From an uncultured Porphyromonadaceae bacterium (GTDB taxonomy: Bacteria; Bacteroidota; Bacteroidia; Bacteroidales; Muribaculaceae): DNA of 55,542 bases. The number at the start of each line of letters is the position of its first letter. Within the stretch, counting starts at the first letter, position 1. Location: assembly GCA_947177635.1 (NCBI GenBank), contig CAMWVQ010000009.1, positions 1-55,542 of the forward strand, in the 5' to 3' direction. The notes beneath the pieces were generated by a model. The model did not search any database and was not told where the DNA came from. It saw only the letters and a list, made by a program, of their open reading frames with translations. Both the position numbers and the translations under genes were made by a program. Shown piece after piece: positions 28,031 through 36,759 of the stretch.

Positions 28031-29449
28031 GTGAGTCAAGATACACAAAAAGATATTTCAGCCAGAAACCCGATGTCACTCGGGACGCTCCCCATCGGGA
28101 AGCTGCTGATGGAGTACTCGGTGCCGGCCATCATCGCGTCGGTGGCGATGTCGTTATACAACATAATCGACAGTATTTTCATCGGCCGAGGCGTTGGCCC
28201 GATGGCTATCGCCGGGCTTGCCATCACCTTCCCGTTGATGAACCTCGTGGTGGCGTTCTGTACGCTCATCGCTGTGGGTGGAGCTACCATCAGCTCGATA
28301 TTCCTCGGGCAGAAGAATCTGTCGCGTGCGACAGATGTTATAAACAATGTGCTGGTTCTGTGCCTCATTCATTCAGTGGTGTTCGGAGGGCTTTGCCTGC
28401 TGTTTCTCGATGATATTCTTACCCTTTTCGGCGCGACGGCGGAAACCATCCCGTATGCCCGGGAGTTTATGAGGGTTATACTTTTCGGCACCCCTATAAC
28501 ATATGTGTTCATCGGTCTCAACAATCTTATGAGAGCAACCGGTTATCCAAAGAAGGCGATGATTTCGGCATTGCTCTCGGTGGGTGTCAACATAATACTG
28601 TGTCCGCTTTTCATATATGTGTTTGACTGGGGTATCGCCGGGGCGGCCTTCGCCTCTGTGTGCGGACAGTTCACGGCGTTTGTCTGGGTGACGGTGCATT
28701 TCTGTTCGAAAAGCAGTTTCGTGCATTTCAAGCGATCCAACCGGTGGTTCACCCCATCGATTATCAAGAGGATATACTCTATCGGGTTGTCTCCGTTCCT
28801 GATGAATGTCACCGCCTGCGTGGTGGTGGTGTTCCTCAACAAGGCACTTCTGGATTATGGAGGTGCCGACGGCAATTTCGCGGTAGGGGCTTACGGCATA
28901 CTGAACCGCACGACTATGTTTTTCGTCATGGTAGTTTTCGGTGTGACCCAGGGAATGCAGCCGATTCTCGGATTCAATTACGGCGCGAACCAGTGGGACA
29001 GGGTGCAGAAGACCCTCCGGAAGGGTATCTGCATCGGAGTAGGAATCACCATAATCGGTTGCCTGGTGACGGAGTGCTTCCCTGACACCATCAGCCGGAT
29101 GTTCACCACTGATGCCCGGCTCATAGAGATTGCCAACAACGGATTCAGGATATATTTCATGTTCTATCCGGTTGTCGGATGCCAGATTGTGATTCAGAAC
29201 TATTTCCAGTCGATAGGGAAACCGGCGATATCGATATTCCTGTCGTTGACGCGTCAGCTGATTTTCCTTTTGCCGTTCCTCTGGGTGTTCCCGAAAATCT
29301 GGGGCATCAAGGGTGTGTGGGCCTCAATGTGTGGTTCTGATCTGCTGGCCTTCATAGTGGCGGTTATAACTCTGCTGGTTGTCGTTCACCGTCATAAGAG
29401 GGAGATGGCATCCCGTCAGGTCAGTCCTGATTCAATATCATCAAAGTAA
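28031..29449 (+). CDS. MATE-family efflux transporter
   Basis: Encodes 472 residues with about 12 membrane helices in two MatE halves (roughly 25-235 and 250-455). Motifs typical of the family: GKLLMEYSVPAIIASVAMSLYNIIDSIFIGRGVG and GVTQGMQPILGFNYGANQWDR. Na+- or H+-coupled export of organic cations or drugs is the known role; the substrate is unknown. The start is GTG 28031; ATG 28073 would leave only eight residues before the conserved IGKLL. It is followed 4 bp later by an FAD dehydrogenase gene, so the two are co-transcribed. Confidence 0.92.
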   Translation: MSQDTQKDISARNPMSLGTLPIGKLLMEYSVPAIIASVAMSLYNIIDSIFIGRGVGPMAIAGLAITFPLMNLVVAFCTLIAVGGATISSIFLGQKNLSRATDVINNVLVLCLIHSVVFGGLCLLFLDDILTLFGATAETIPYAREFMRVILFGTPITYVFIGLNNLMRATGYPKKAMISALLSVGVNIILCPLFIYVFDWGIAGAAFASVCGQFTAFVWVTVHFCSKSSFVHFKRSNRWFTPSIIKRIYSIGLSPFLMNVTACVVVVFLNKALLDYGGADGNFAVGAYGILNRTTMFFVMVVFGVTQGMQPILGFNYGANQWDRVQKTLRKGICIGVGITIIGCLVTECFPDTISRMFTTDARLIEIANNGFRIYFMFYPVVGCQIVIQNYFQSIGKPAISIFLSLTRQLIFLLPFLWVFPKIWGIKGVWASMCGSDLLAFIVAVITLLVVVHRHKREMASRQVSPDSISSK

Positions 29450-29453
29450 AACA

Positions 29454-31022
29454 ATGTCAAAGACAACAGTTCAGGTAAGGGTTGAACCCGAAACCGCATA
29501 TACCCATTTACGTCTGCTGGCTGATATCTCAACCCGTATGGGGGTTGACATCAACCGCATAAAAGAACTCCGGATAGTCAAAAGGTCGATTGACGCGCGT
29601 CAAAGACGAGTGATGGTCAACCTTACGGTCGATGTGTTCATCGATCGCGGGCCTTCGCCGGAGGATTCCTTGCTGTCACCGGTGGAATATCGTGAACTGC
29701 CCGCCGATGCCCCTGCCGCCATTGTGGTCGGAGCCGGCCCTGCGGGACTTTTTGCGGCTCTGAGGCTGATAGAGGAGGGGGTGAGGCCGATACTCCTCGA
29801 ACGTGGAAAACAGGTGGATGAGAGGAGCAAGGACATGGCCCGTCTGTCGCGGGAGAATGTTGTCGACACAGACTCCAACTATTGTTTCGGTGAGGGTGGA
29901 GCCGGGGCTTATTCCGATGGCAAGCTTTACACCCGCAGCAAGAAACGGGGGCCTGTAGAGAAAATCCTCAACATCCTGGTTCAGCATGGGGCGAAAGAGG
30001 AGATTCTTGTCGACGCTCATCCGCATATCGGCACAGACCGTCTGCCGCAGGTCATCAAGGCCATAAGGGAAACTATAATCCGTTGTGGCGGGGAGGTCAG
30101 GTTCCAGACCAGGGTGGAGCGGCTTGTCGTGGATAACGGAGAGGTGAAAGGTGTGGTTACAGCTGCCGGTGAGGAATTCAACGGGCCTGTCATACTTGCC
30201 ACCGGACATTCGGCACGCGACATCTACCGCCGCCTTGACCGAGATGGAATCAAAATCGAACCGAAGGGTATCGCCGTCGGGGTCAGGGTCGAGCATCCGC
30301 AGGAACTGATAGACCGCATACAGTATCACAGCCCGAAGGGGAGGGGCAAATACCTTCCTCCGGCGGAGTATTCGATGCTCACCAGGGTAGGCGGACGCGG
30401 TGTGTATTCATTCTGCATGTGTCCCGGCGGTTTCATCATACCTGCCGCGACAGCGCCCGGACAGCTTGTGGTCAACGGAATGTCTCCGGCATCGCGTGGC
30501 ACAAAGTGGGCCAACTCCGGCATGGTTGTCGAAGTGTTGCCTGAAGACCTTGCCGAATATGACGGGTACGGCAACCTTAAAGTGATGAAGTTCCAGGAGG
30601 ATATAGAGGCACGGTTCTCGGCAGATGCCGGGGGCACACAGAATGCTCCTGCCCAGCGACTGACAGACTTCGTCGAGGGGCGTGGCTCCAAATCGTTGCC
30701 TTCCACCTCATATGCCCCGGGGATACATCCGGCGCGCCTTGACCAGCTGTTGCCCGATTTCGTTGCAAGCCGCCTGCGTGAGGGATTCCGGGAGTTCGGC
30801 AAAAAATCGAGAGGCTACCTCACCGGTGAGGCCGCCGTGATAGGAGCGGAGACCCGCACCTCATCTCCAGTGAGGATTCCAAGAGACCCCGAGAGCCTGG
30901 TTCACGTCGAGATAGACGGCCTGTATCCATGCGGAGAAGGTGCCGGATATGCCGGAGGGATTGTTTCCGCAGCCATCGACGGAGACCGCTGTGCGGAAGC
31001 ACTCGCCGACAGGGTGAAATGA
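29454..31022 (+). CDS. FAD-dependent dehydrogenase (COG2509-like)
   Basis: Encodes 522 residues from ATG 29454. After an N-terminal alpha/beta extension (to about residue 75) it has the FAD-binding motif AIVVGAGPAGLFAALRLIEEGV (about 84-105) and the family stretch NYCFGEGGAGAYSDGKLYTRSKK. Further on are GHSARDIYRRLDRDGI, CMCPGGFIIPAAT, and the C-terminal VEIDGLYPCGEGAGYAGGIVSAAIDG that closes the FAD site. These are the hallmarks of a widespread uncharacterised flavoprotein family. Cytoplasmic, substrate unknown. Directly follows the MATE gene. Confidence 0.9.
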   Translation: MSKTTVQVRVEPETAYTHLRLLADISTRMGVDINRIKELRIVKRSIDARQRRVMVNLTVDVFIDRGPSPEDSLLSPVEYRELPADAPAAIVVGAGPAGLFAALRLIEEGVRPILLERGKQVDERSKDMARLSRENVVDTDSNYCFGEGGAGAYSDGKLYTRSKKRGPVEKILNILVQHGAKEEILVDAHPHIGTDRLPQVIKAIRETIIRCGGEVRFQTRVERLVVDNGEVKGVVTAAGEEFNGPVILATGHSARDIYRRLDRDGIKIEPKGIAVGVRVEHPQELIDRIQYHSPKGRGKYLPPAEYSMLTRVGGRGVYSFCMCPGGFIIPAATAPGQLVVNGMSPASRGTKWANSGMVVEVLPEDLAEYDGYGNLKVMKFQEDIEARFSADAGGTQNAPAQRLTDFVEGRGSKSLPSTSYAPGIHPARLDQLLPDFVASRLREGFREFGKKSRGYLTGEAAVIGAETRTSSPVRIPRDPESLVHVEIDGLYPCGEGAGYAGGIVSAAIDGDRCAEALADRVK

Positions 31023-31038
31023 CAAATCCCAAAAGGAT

Positions 31039-31467
31039 TCAGACTTCCGGAATGCTCTCTGTGTAAAGATCCCAGGAGGGGTCTTCCTCTGCCTCGAATT
31101 CGAGCGGAAGAAGCGGCAGTCCGGCGAGGGCCTCGTTGATTTTTTTATTGAAGATGCCGAGGCTGAGGGTCTGGAAGACCCACTCGCGGCGGTCGTCGCC
31201 GGTGGATATTTCTGTGAGAACCGCCACCGGGTCTTTCCTGAACACGTCGGCAAGGAGGTCTGTGGCCTGTTCCATAAGCTCAGATGTGGGGAGGTCCGGC
31301 ATGCCGTCGGCCCCTCCCTGATATGGCCAGGCTATGGTCATCCGGTATATGAAGCGTGGATTTTCACGGAATTTATCGATGTCGGTTCTGACAGTGACGA
31401 TAATCGTCCGGCCGTTCTCTGTGCTTTCTGCGGGATATGTCAGCCATTGTCCCTGGAGTTCTGTCAT
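31039..31467 (-). CDS. DUF695 domain protein
   Basis: Encodes 142 residues, cytoplasmic. Motifs WLTYPAESTENGRTIIVTVRTD, YRMTIAWPYQG and a C-terminal AGLPLLPLEFEAEEDPSWDLY fit DUF695, a family of unknown function often found alone. Convergent with the FAD dehydrogenase gene, divergent from the TPR gene, with its own promoter box at 31524-31531. Confidence 0.8.
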   Translation of the reverse strand: MTELQGQWLTYPAESTENGRTIIVTVRTDIDKFRENPRFIYRMTIAWPYQGGADGMPDLPTSELMEQATDLLADVFRKDPVAVLTEISTGDDRREWVFQTLSLGIFNKKINEALAGLPLLPLEFEAEEDPSWDLYTESIPEV

Positions 31468-31523
31468 ATTCGGTCTTTGTCTTTATAGCCGGCGTTGACA
31501 TGCCGGTGAGATTTATTTCCCTG

Positions 31524-31531
31524 CAAATATA
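31524..31531 (-). promoter_or_regulatory. TAnnTTTG promoter box for the DUF695 gene
   Basis: CAAATATA on the plus strand (TATATTTG towards the gene), 57 bp from the start codon. Confidence 0.55.
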
Positions 31532-31552
31532 AGGAATATTGGCGGGATTTCG

Positions 31553-31560
31553 TAAATTTG
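31553..31560 (+). promoter_or_regulatory. TAnnTTTG promoter box for the TPR gene
   Basis: TAAATTTG, 34 bp before the start codon at 31595 and 21 bp from the divergent DUF695 box. Confidence 0.65.
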
Positions 31561-31594
31561 TGGATGGAAAAAGGGGGAGTGTCTCCCGTTGCTT

Positions 31595-33670
31595 ATGAAA
31601 CAAAAACTCAGACTGTATATATTGTCGGTTGTCATTGCCGTTGCGGGAGTGGTTCCCGCGGTGGCCCAAATCAATGCCGAGCAGATTGTCAAGGTGGGGC
31701 AGAACGCGCTCTATTTTGATGACTATGTCTTGTCGATACAATATTTCAACCGTGCCATCGCGGCGAAGCCTTATCTCGCCCAGCCTTATTTCCTGAGAGC
31801 CATCGCGAAACTGAACCTGGAGGATTACCGAGGGGCTGAGGCCGACGCCTCGATGGCGATCGAGAAGAATCCTTTCATCCCCGAGGCTTATGAGGTCAGG
31901 GGTGTGGCCCGTCAGAATATGGGGCAATACCAAGGAGCCGTGGAGGATTATGACCATGCGTCAGAACTGTTGCCCAACAACCGGAACCTGATGTTCAACA
32001 AGGCTTTGGCGTTGCAGCAGCTGGGGCAGACCGACAGTGCGATGGTCGTGTTTGATGAGATAGTCGGGACGCATCCTGGATATGCCAACGCTTATGTGGC
32101 CCGCGGACGTCTGAAGGCGGAGAGGGCCGACACTGTCGGCGCGATGGCCGACCTTGACCGCGCGCTGGAGATATCGGCCAAACTCGCTTACGCTTATGTG
32201 ATAAGGGCGTCGCTTGAGATGGCTTCGCCTCAGGGGTATGAGAAGGCTGAGCAGGATATATCGGAAGCCATCCGCCTGGAGCCTAAGGAGGGTGGGCTGT
32301 ATGTCAACCGTGCTTTCCTAAGATACAACCGTGACGATTATTTCGGCGCGATGGCTGACTATGACTATGCCATACAGCTTGACCCGCTCAATGCAGCGGC
32401 GATATACAACCGAGGATTGCTGAGGATGGAAAGCCGTGACAATGACCGCGCCATAGCTGATTTCTCGCGTGTGCTTGAACTTGATCCGGAGGATTACCGG
32501 GCGTTGTACAACCGGGCGTTGCTTTACAGTGACACCCGAAACTATGGGGCAGCCCTTGAGGATGTCAACAGGCTGATTGAACGTTTTCCGGAATTGCCGG
32601 AGGCGTTGTATATGCGTTCTGACATTTACCGCAGCCAGGGTCGTATGGGGCAGGCCGAGGCCGATTACAAGCGTGCCCTCGCGATGGCTAAGGCGTTGCC
32701 CCCGGAGGGTATCGCCGCGGACGGTCAGGCCGGAGGGGCTACATCCAACGGTGGCGCTTCTGCCGGAAACCAGGGGCAGCCTTCCTCAGGGGAGGAGTTG
32801 TCTGCGGAGTCGGTGGCACGGAGGTTCACGGCTCTACGCACTATGGACAGCGATGTCGACCTGCAGCAGGATTTCGTGAACCAGGGAATCAGAGGGAAGG
32901 TGCAGGACCGCGACCGCCGCATCTCGCTTGAACCGATGTTCGCCCTTGGCTATTACTCGTCGTCGACAAACACAGCCACAGATGCGCGCAGTTATATCAG
33001 GGAGGTTGATGAACTTAACGCCACGCGAATGTTGCCGTTCCTTGTGATGGTTGGCAACCGAGGGCTGACCCCTTCCGATGAGCAGCTTCTTGAAAGGCAT
33101 TTCCAGTCGGTGGAGAATTATAACCACTACATCGCCACCAACGAGCCGAGGGCTATCGATTTCTTCGGCCGTGCGATGGATTATGTTACCTTGAGGAATT
33201 ATCCGGCTGCGATTGCCGACCTCGACCGGGCTATCGCGCTGACTCCTGACTTCGCGCTGGCGTATTTCATGCGCGGTGTGGCCCGCCATGATATGGTGAT
33301 GTCGGCCGGAGGATACCAGCATGGGGAGGGCTCCATTGGAAAAACGGGAGGAATGGCCCAGTCTCCTGATATTAAGATGGAGCTCAGGAATGTGATTTCC
33401 GATCTTGACAGAGCTTCGGAACTTTCCCCGCGTCTCGCGTTCGCCCACTATGACAAGGCTAACGCGCTTGTGGAACTTGGCGACCTGACTTCCGCTATCG
33501 CGGCATATCGGAAGGCTCTGGAACTGAAGCCTGATTTCGGGGAAGCTTATTATAACATCGCGTATGTTTATTTCCAGTTGGGCAACCGCACTGAGGGTGC
33601 GGCCAATCTCTCCAAGGCGGGAGAACTGGGAATTGTGCCGTCATACAATCTGCTCAAGCGAATGCACTGA
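31595..33670 (+). CDS. Large secreted tetratricopeptide-repeat protein
   Basis: Encodes 691 residues. A signal peptide (MKQKLRLYILSVVIAVAGVV, then PAVAQ) precedes tandem 34-residue TPR units from about residue 40 to 375, many of the form YNRGLLRMESRDNDRAIADFSRVLELDPEDY. After a low-complexity Gly/Ser-rich linker (about 378-400) comes a divergent segment, and further TPR units fill about 520-680. It probably acts as a periplasmic or outer-membrane protein-interaction scaffold. A TTG at 31589 is in frame, but the ATG directly before the basic signal start is preferred. Monocistronic, ending in a strong terminator. Confidence 0.9.
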   Translation: MKQKLRLYILSVVIAVAGVVPAVAQINAEQIVKVGQNALYFDDYVLSIQYFNRAIAAKPYLAQPYFLRAIAKLNLEDYRGAEADASMAIEKNPFIPEAYEVRGVARQNMGQYQGAVEDYDHASELLPNNRNLMFNKALALQQLGQTDSAMVVFDEIVGTHPGYANAYVARGRLKAERADTVGAMADLDRALEISAKLAYAYVIRASLEMASPQGYEKAEQDISEAIRLEPKEGGLYVNRAFLRYNRDDYFGAMADYDYAIQLDPLNAAAIYNRGLLRMESRDNDRAIADFSRVLELDPEDYRALYNRALLYSDTRNYGAALEDVNRLIERFPELPEALYMRSDIYRSQGRMGQAEADYKRALAMAKALPPEGIAADGQAGGATSNGGASAGNQGQPSSGEELSAESVARRFTALRTMDSDVDLQQDFVNQGIRGKVQDRDRRISLEPMFALGYYSSSTNTATDARSYIREVDELNATRMLPFLVMVGNRGLTPSDEQLLERHFQSVENYNHYIATNEPRAIDFFGRAMDYVTLRNYPAAIADLDRAIALTPDFALAYFMRGVARHDMVMSAGGYQHGEGSIGKTGGMAQSPDIKMELRNVISDLDRASELSPRLAFAHYDKANALVELGDLTSAIAAYRKALELKPDFGEAYYNIAYVYFQLGNRTEGAANLSKAGELGIVPSYNLLKRMH

Positions 33671-33688
33671 TTTGTTGACGGTATGTGT

Positions 33689-33740
33689 AAAAACGGCCTC
33701 CGCCCCATCTGAAAGTTCAGATGGGGCGGAGGCCGTTTTA
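33689..33740. terminator. Bidirectional terminator between the TPR gene and the polysaccharide locus
   Basis: AAAACGGCCTCCGCCCCATC and its complement form a nearly perfect long hairpin (left arm 33690-33713, right arm from 33717), with A-runs before and TTTTA after. It terminates the TPR transcript and, from the other side, the polysaccharide operon. Confidence 0.92.
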
Positions 33741-33756
33741 CGTTCGCAGGGTTGGT

Positions 33757-34395
33757 TTATGACTGGTTTGTGGGGGATGCTGCGTTGTGGCGGTACTGGG
33801 TGGCGACTTTTGAGAAGGGGGTGTTGTCAGGGCTGAGGCCAGCCTTGACTCCCCGCTGATATAGGGCCTGGAGGGTGCGGTTGTAGAACGCGCGTGTCGA
33901 TGGCTTCAATCCTTCGTCTGACATTGCGTTGTTGAATCCCGACAGGGTGTCTGAGGTAATGTTTGAAATCAGGATGTTTCCTGCTCCTACAGATTTGAGA
34001 TATTTGTCAAACCTGGCGACAGCGGCATTGTATTTGTTGATTCGGGAGGGGGTCAAGCCGGATTTATTATCCTCTTTTATGATGCGTCGGGCAAATTCGA
34101 TGAAGGATTCATCAGAACTTTCAAAGGTGCGGTTGCGCTCAAGTTGTTCCACAGCCCCGTTCAGAGTAGCGACCACGGCAGCTACTCTGTCGCGGAAATC
34201 AAGGGCTTCCCGATCCTCCGCCTTGTGGTCGATTCCGCCGGATTCTGTGTCGAATCCATTGGCAAGTAGCTGGTGCCAGGCCTTGTCGCTCATACCCGGG
34301 GCATCGAAAGTCCATGTCAGCAGGTTTTCACCTTCTCCTACCGTGATTCGGGCTTGACGCCGTGGAGAGTCAGAAAGTGTTATACGGGTCGGCAT
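33757..34395 (-). CDS. Tyrosine-recombinase core-binding-domain protein lacking a catalytic domain
   Basis: Encodes 212 residues from ATG 34395. Residues about 95-195 (SFIEFARRIIKEDNKSGLTP, a helix around YNAAVARFDKYLKS, and LKPSTRAFYNRTLQALYQRGVKAG) resemble the SAM-like core-binding domain of Bacteroidetes phage/transposon integrases. The C-terminal catalytic domain (the R-H-R-Y residues) is absent: the frame ends at 33757, followed by the operon terminator and no remnant. The N-terminal 90 residues have no clear match. It starts 10 bp after a glycosyltransferase stop, so it is the last gene of the polysaccharide operon. It may be a decayed integrase or a repurposed DNA-binding protein. Confidence 0.7.
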   Translation of the reverse strand: MPTRITLSDSPRRQARITVGEGENLLTWTFDAPGMSDKAWHQLLANGFDTESGGIDHKAEDREALDFRDRVAAVVATLNGAVEQLERNRTFESSDESFIEFARRIIKEDNKSGLTPSRINKYNAAVARFDKYLKSVGAGNILISNITSDTLSGFNNAMSDEGLKPSTRAFYNRTLQALYQRGVKAGLSPDNTPFSKVATQYRHNAASPTNQS

Positions 34396-34405
34396 AGAGG
34401 GCGTG

Positions 34406-35218
34406 TTACGAGAAATTGGCCCGGCAGACTTCGAAAATCTTGTAAAGGTATCGCGACGACTCAAGCAGGAAATTGGAATTCACCCGGTTTTTCTTGTAGG
34501 CGCGCATATGTTCGGCGTAGATCCGTTTATGGGAGGAGAAGCCGGAGGATGAGGCACCTCCGGTGCGCATCGTCACGAAGTCCATCGGGATGTATCTGAT
34601 GTTGATACGGTGGATGTAGATTAAGCGCAGAAGTTGCTCGAAGTCTGCGGCTATCTTGAAAGATATGTCGAAAAGACCGAACTTCCGGTATATTTCGCGT
34701 CGGCAATAAAAAGAGGGATGTGCGGGCATGAAGCCCATCCTCATTTTCTCACGGGAGAATCCTTTGGAGGAATAATACCTGACGCATTTGTCGAGACGGT
34801 TTGGGCTGACGTAGTGGATGTCACCATAAACAGCATCAAGCTTGCTGTTTTCAGAGGCGTCGGCCGAGTGTCGGCTGTCAAACTCTGCGGCTACCCTCTC
34901 CATAACGGTCGGGGAAGTGAAGAAGTCATCGGAATTTAGAAGTCCGACCACATCTCCCGATGCGAGTCCGATGCCCTTGTTCATCGCGTCATAGATACCC
35001 TTGTCGGGCTCCGAAATCCATTTCAGCTCCAGGCCACGCGATTGGTACAGGTCGGCATATTTCCTGACGATGTCCATAGTTCCGTCAGTGCTTCCTCCGT
35101 CTACCACGATATGCTCGATGGCCCCGTAAGTCTGACCGACCACGCTGCGAAGCGTGTCCTCAAGGGTCGCGGCGGAGTTCCAACACGCAGTCACAATAGA
35201 AATTTTCAACGTATTCAT
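34406..35218 (-). CDS. Glycosyltransferase family 2
   Basis: Encodes 270 residues from ATG 35218. GT-A fold: KISIVTACWNSAATLEDTLRS at the N-terminus, the nucleotide-sugar motif HIVVDGGSTDGT and the metal-binding LLNSDDFF. The acceptor region contains AHPSFYCRREIYRKFGLFD, similar to WcaA/WcaE-like enzymes that add sugars to a lipid-linked repeat unit. No membrane helix. A TTG at 35224 is also in frame. Confidence 0.9.
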   Translation of the reverse strand: MNTLKISIVTACWNSAATLEDTLRSVVGQTYGAIEHIVVDGGSTDGTMDIVRKYADLYQSRGLELKWISEPDKGIYDAMNKGIGLASGDVVGLLNSDDFFTSPTVMERVAAEFDSRHSADASENSKLDAVYGDIHYVSPNRLDKCVRYYSSKGFSREKMRMGFMPAHPSFYCRREIYRKFGLFDISFKIAADFEQLLRLIYIHRINIRYIPMDFVTMRTGGASSSGFSSHKRIYAEHMRAYKKNRVNSNFLLESSRYLYKIFEVCRANFS

Positions 35219-35242
35219 TGTCAATGAAGGTGGATAATGGTG

Positions 35243-36148
35243 TCAGAAACCTATATTGTATTCTTCGTGAAGAATCTGTTTTATCTTCTGCGGGTCGCCG
35301 CCGCTCTTGCGCTTTATTTCCAGCACTTTGGCATCGACCAATGTGCGGTACCACCAACCCTGGATGAATGTGAACAGAAATCCTTCCTTCCCTTCGAGGA
35401 AAGCGCCCTTGAGGATGTAGCGGTAGAGGAAATAAGCCGTTGAACGCCAGAAAAGCGGCTGACGCGCGTATTTGTGCTTCTTGTTGCGCTTCTCTATGGC
35501 CTGCCTGGAAATCTCCTTGGAGTCATCGCTTTGGGCGGCGCCGGTAATACCGTATTCGATGTCAAGCAAGTCGGCCGCCTCCCTGACGGCATAATTCACA
35601 TGCTTGTGGCAGAACCACGACAGGTTGTTGAGATTATGGTCGCAGAAGTCATTCTGGAACTCGACGATGTCTCCGCGGGTCAATTGTATATGCTCATCCA
35701 TCAGCCGCTGTTCACATCTGCCATGGCCATACCTGAAGATGCGCATCAGTTTGACCGGATAGATTCCCCGTTTCATCCACTTCCCCATGAACATATGCCG
35801 GCGGTTGAGCACCACCCCCGACACATTCTCTCCAAGCAACGGCAGCTTCTGCCTGATTTCCTCCACCAGCTCCGGCATCAGATACTCATCGGCATCAAGG
35901 CGCAACACCCACTGAGTGGTTATTGTGATATTGTCAATAGCCCAGTTGAATTGTGATGCTTGATTGCCAGGCCATTTGTTTTTAATAACTGTAACGGTCG
36001 GATAGGCAGATGCAATCTCCTCTGTCTTGTCAGTAGAAAAACTGTCAATGACATATATCTCCTTGGCAATAGGCAACACATTCTCGATGCACCTCTTGAT
36101 GTGAAGTTCCTCATCTTTCGTCAAAATAACGACTGTCAAATCAAGCAT
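35243..36148 (-). CDS. Glycosyltransferase family 2, WaaE/KdtX-like
   Basis: Encodes 301 residues. LTVVILTKDEELHIKRCIENV, VIDSFSTDKTEEIA and the metal-binding LRLDADEYL are typical of the subgroup that includes WaaE/KdtX lipopolysaccharide core transferases. The C-terminal half is rich in aromatic and basic residues and probably sits on the membrane (RSTAYFLYRYILKGAFLEGKEG). Could act on lipid A core or on the polysaccharide made by this locus. Confidence 0.9.
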   Translation of the reverse strand: MLDLTVVILTKDEELHIKRCIENVLPIAKEIYVIDSFSTDKTEEIASAYPTVTVIKNKWPGNQASQFNWAIDNITITTQWVLRLDADEYLMPELVEEIRQKLPLLGENVSGVVLNRRHMFMGKWMKRGIYPVKLMRIFRYGHGRCEQRLMDEHIQLTRGDIVEFQNDFCDHNLNNLSWFCHKHVNYAVREAADLLDIEYGITGAAQSDDSKEISRQAIEKRNKKHKYARQPLFWRSTAYFLYRYILKGAFLEGKEGFLFTFIQGWWYRTLVDAKVLEIKRKSGGDPQKIKQILHEEYNIGF

Positions 36149-36200
36149 ATAAAATAATGGTTGGAAATTGTCATATGTGACAATTGGTAAGAAGAATCAT

Positions 36201-36755
36201 TTAGTGGATAATACGTTTTTTTATGAATCCTGCAGGATTGCCTCCTACGACTGTCCATTCATCTACATCTTTAAATACAGCTGAGCATGCTCCTACCACA
36301 GCTCCTTCTCCAATTTTAACTCCCATCCCGATAAATGCGCGTGTGCCAATCCAGGCATCACGTTTTATCTCTATAGGAGCGGTAATGAGTTTATGATCAG
36401 CATCACTTATATCGTGGGATGCTGTACAAAGCATTGCTCCTTGACTTACCGTAACATGCTCACCCAGCACAATGGGAGCTACGTTATAGCAATCCACTTC
36501 TGAAGCCAGGCAGCTGTATGGATGCATTGTGAGATTTGGGGGATAATATACTTTGGCTGAGCTGTATACAACGGCATTGGATGCGATTTTGGCTCCGAAT
36601 ATCCGCAAAAGGATCCGTTTCCATCCATTTCCTATTGAGCGGGGCAACCATCTGGCTCCGATTGACCAGGTGAAGTTCCACATCATTCTTATAACCTGAT
36701 GCTTAAGGCCTAAATGATTAACGTAGGGTCGTAGTCTGGATTCTGATTCAGTCAT
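36201..36755 (-). CDS. Hexapeptide-repeat O-acetyltransferase (WcaF/WbbJ-like)
   Basis: Encodes 184 residues. The left-handed beta-helix is shown by hexapeptide repeats (IASNAVVYSSAKV, VTVSQGAMLCTASHDI with the catalytic His, WIGTRAFIGMGVKIGEGAVVGACSAVF). It would O-acetylate a sugar of the repeat unit from acetyl-CoA. Size and the ending VVGGNPAGFIKKRII are typical. It starts 5 bp from the neighbouring polymerase gene. Confidence 0.92.
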   Translation of the reverse strand: MTESESRLRPYVNHLGLKHQVIRMMWNFTWSIGARWLPRSIGNGWKRILLRIFGAKIASNAVVYSSAKVYYPPNLTMHPYSCLASEVDCYNVAPIVLGEHVTVSQGAMLCTASHDISDADHKLITAPIEIKRDAWIGTRAFIGMGVKIGEGAVVGACSAVFKDVDEWTVVGGNPAGFIKKRIIH

Positions 36756-36759
36756 CGGT

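Noticed and set aside
33671-34395. Active integrase with an attachment site
   Set aside because: No catalytic domain, no tRNA target and no flanking direct repeat seen, so an active integration unit is not supported.
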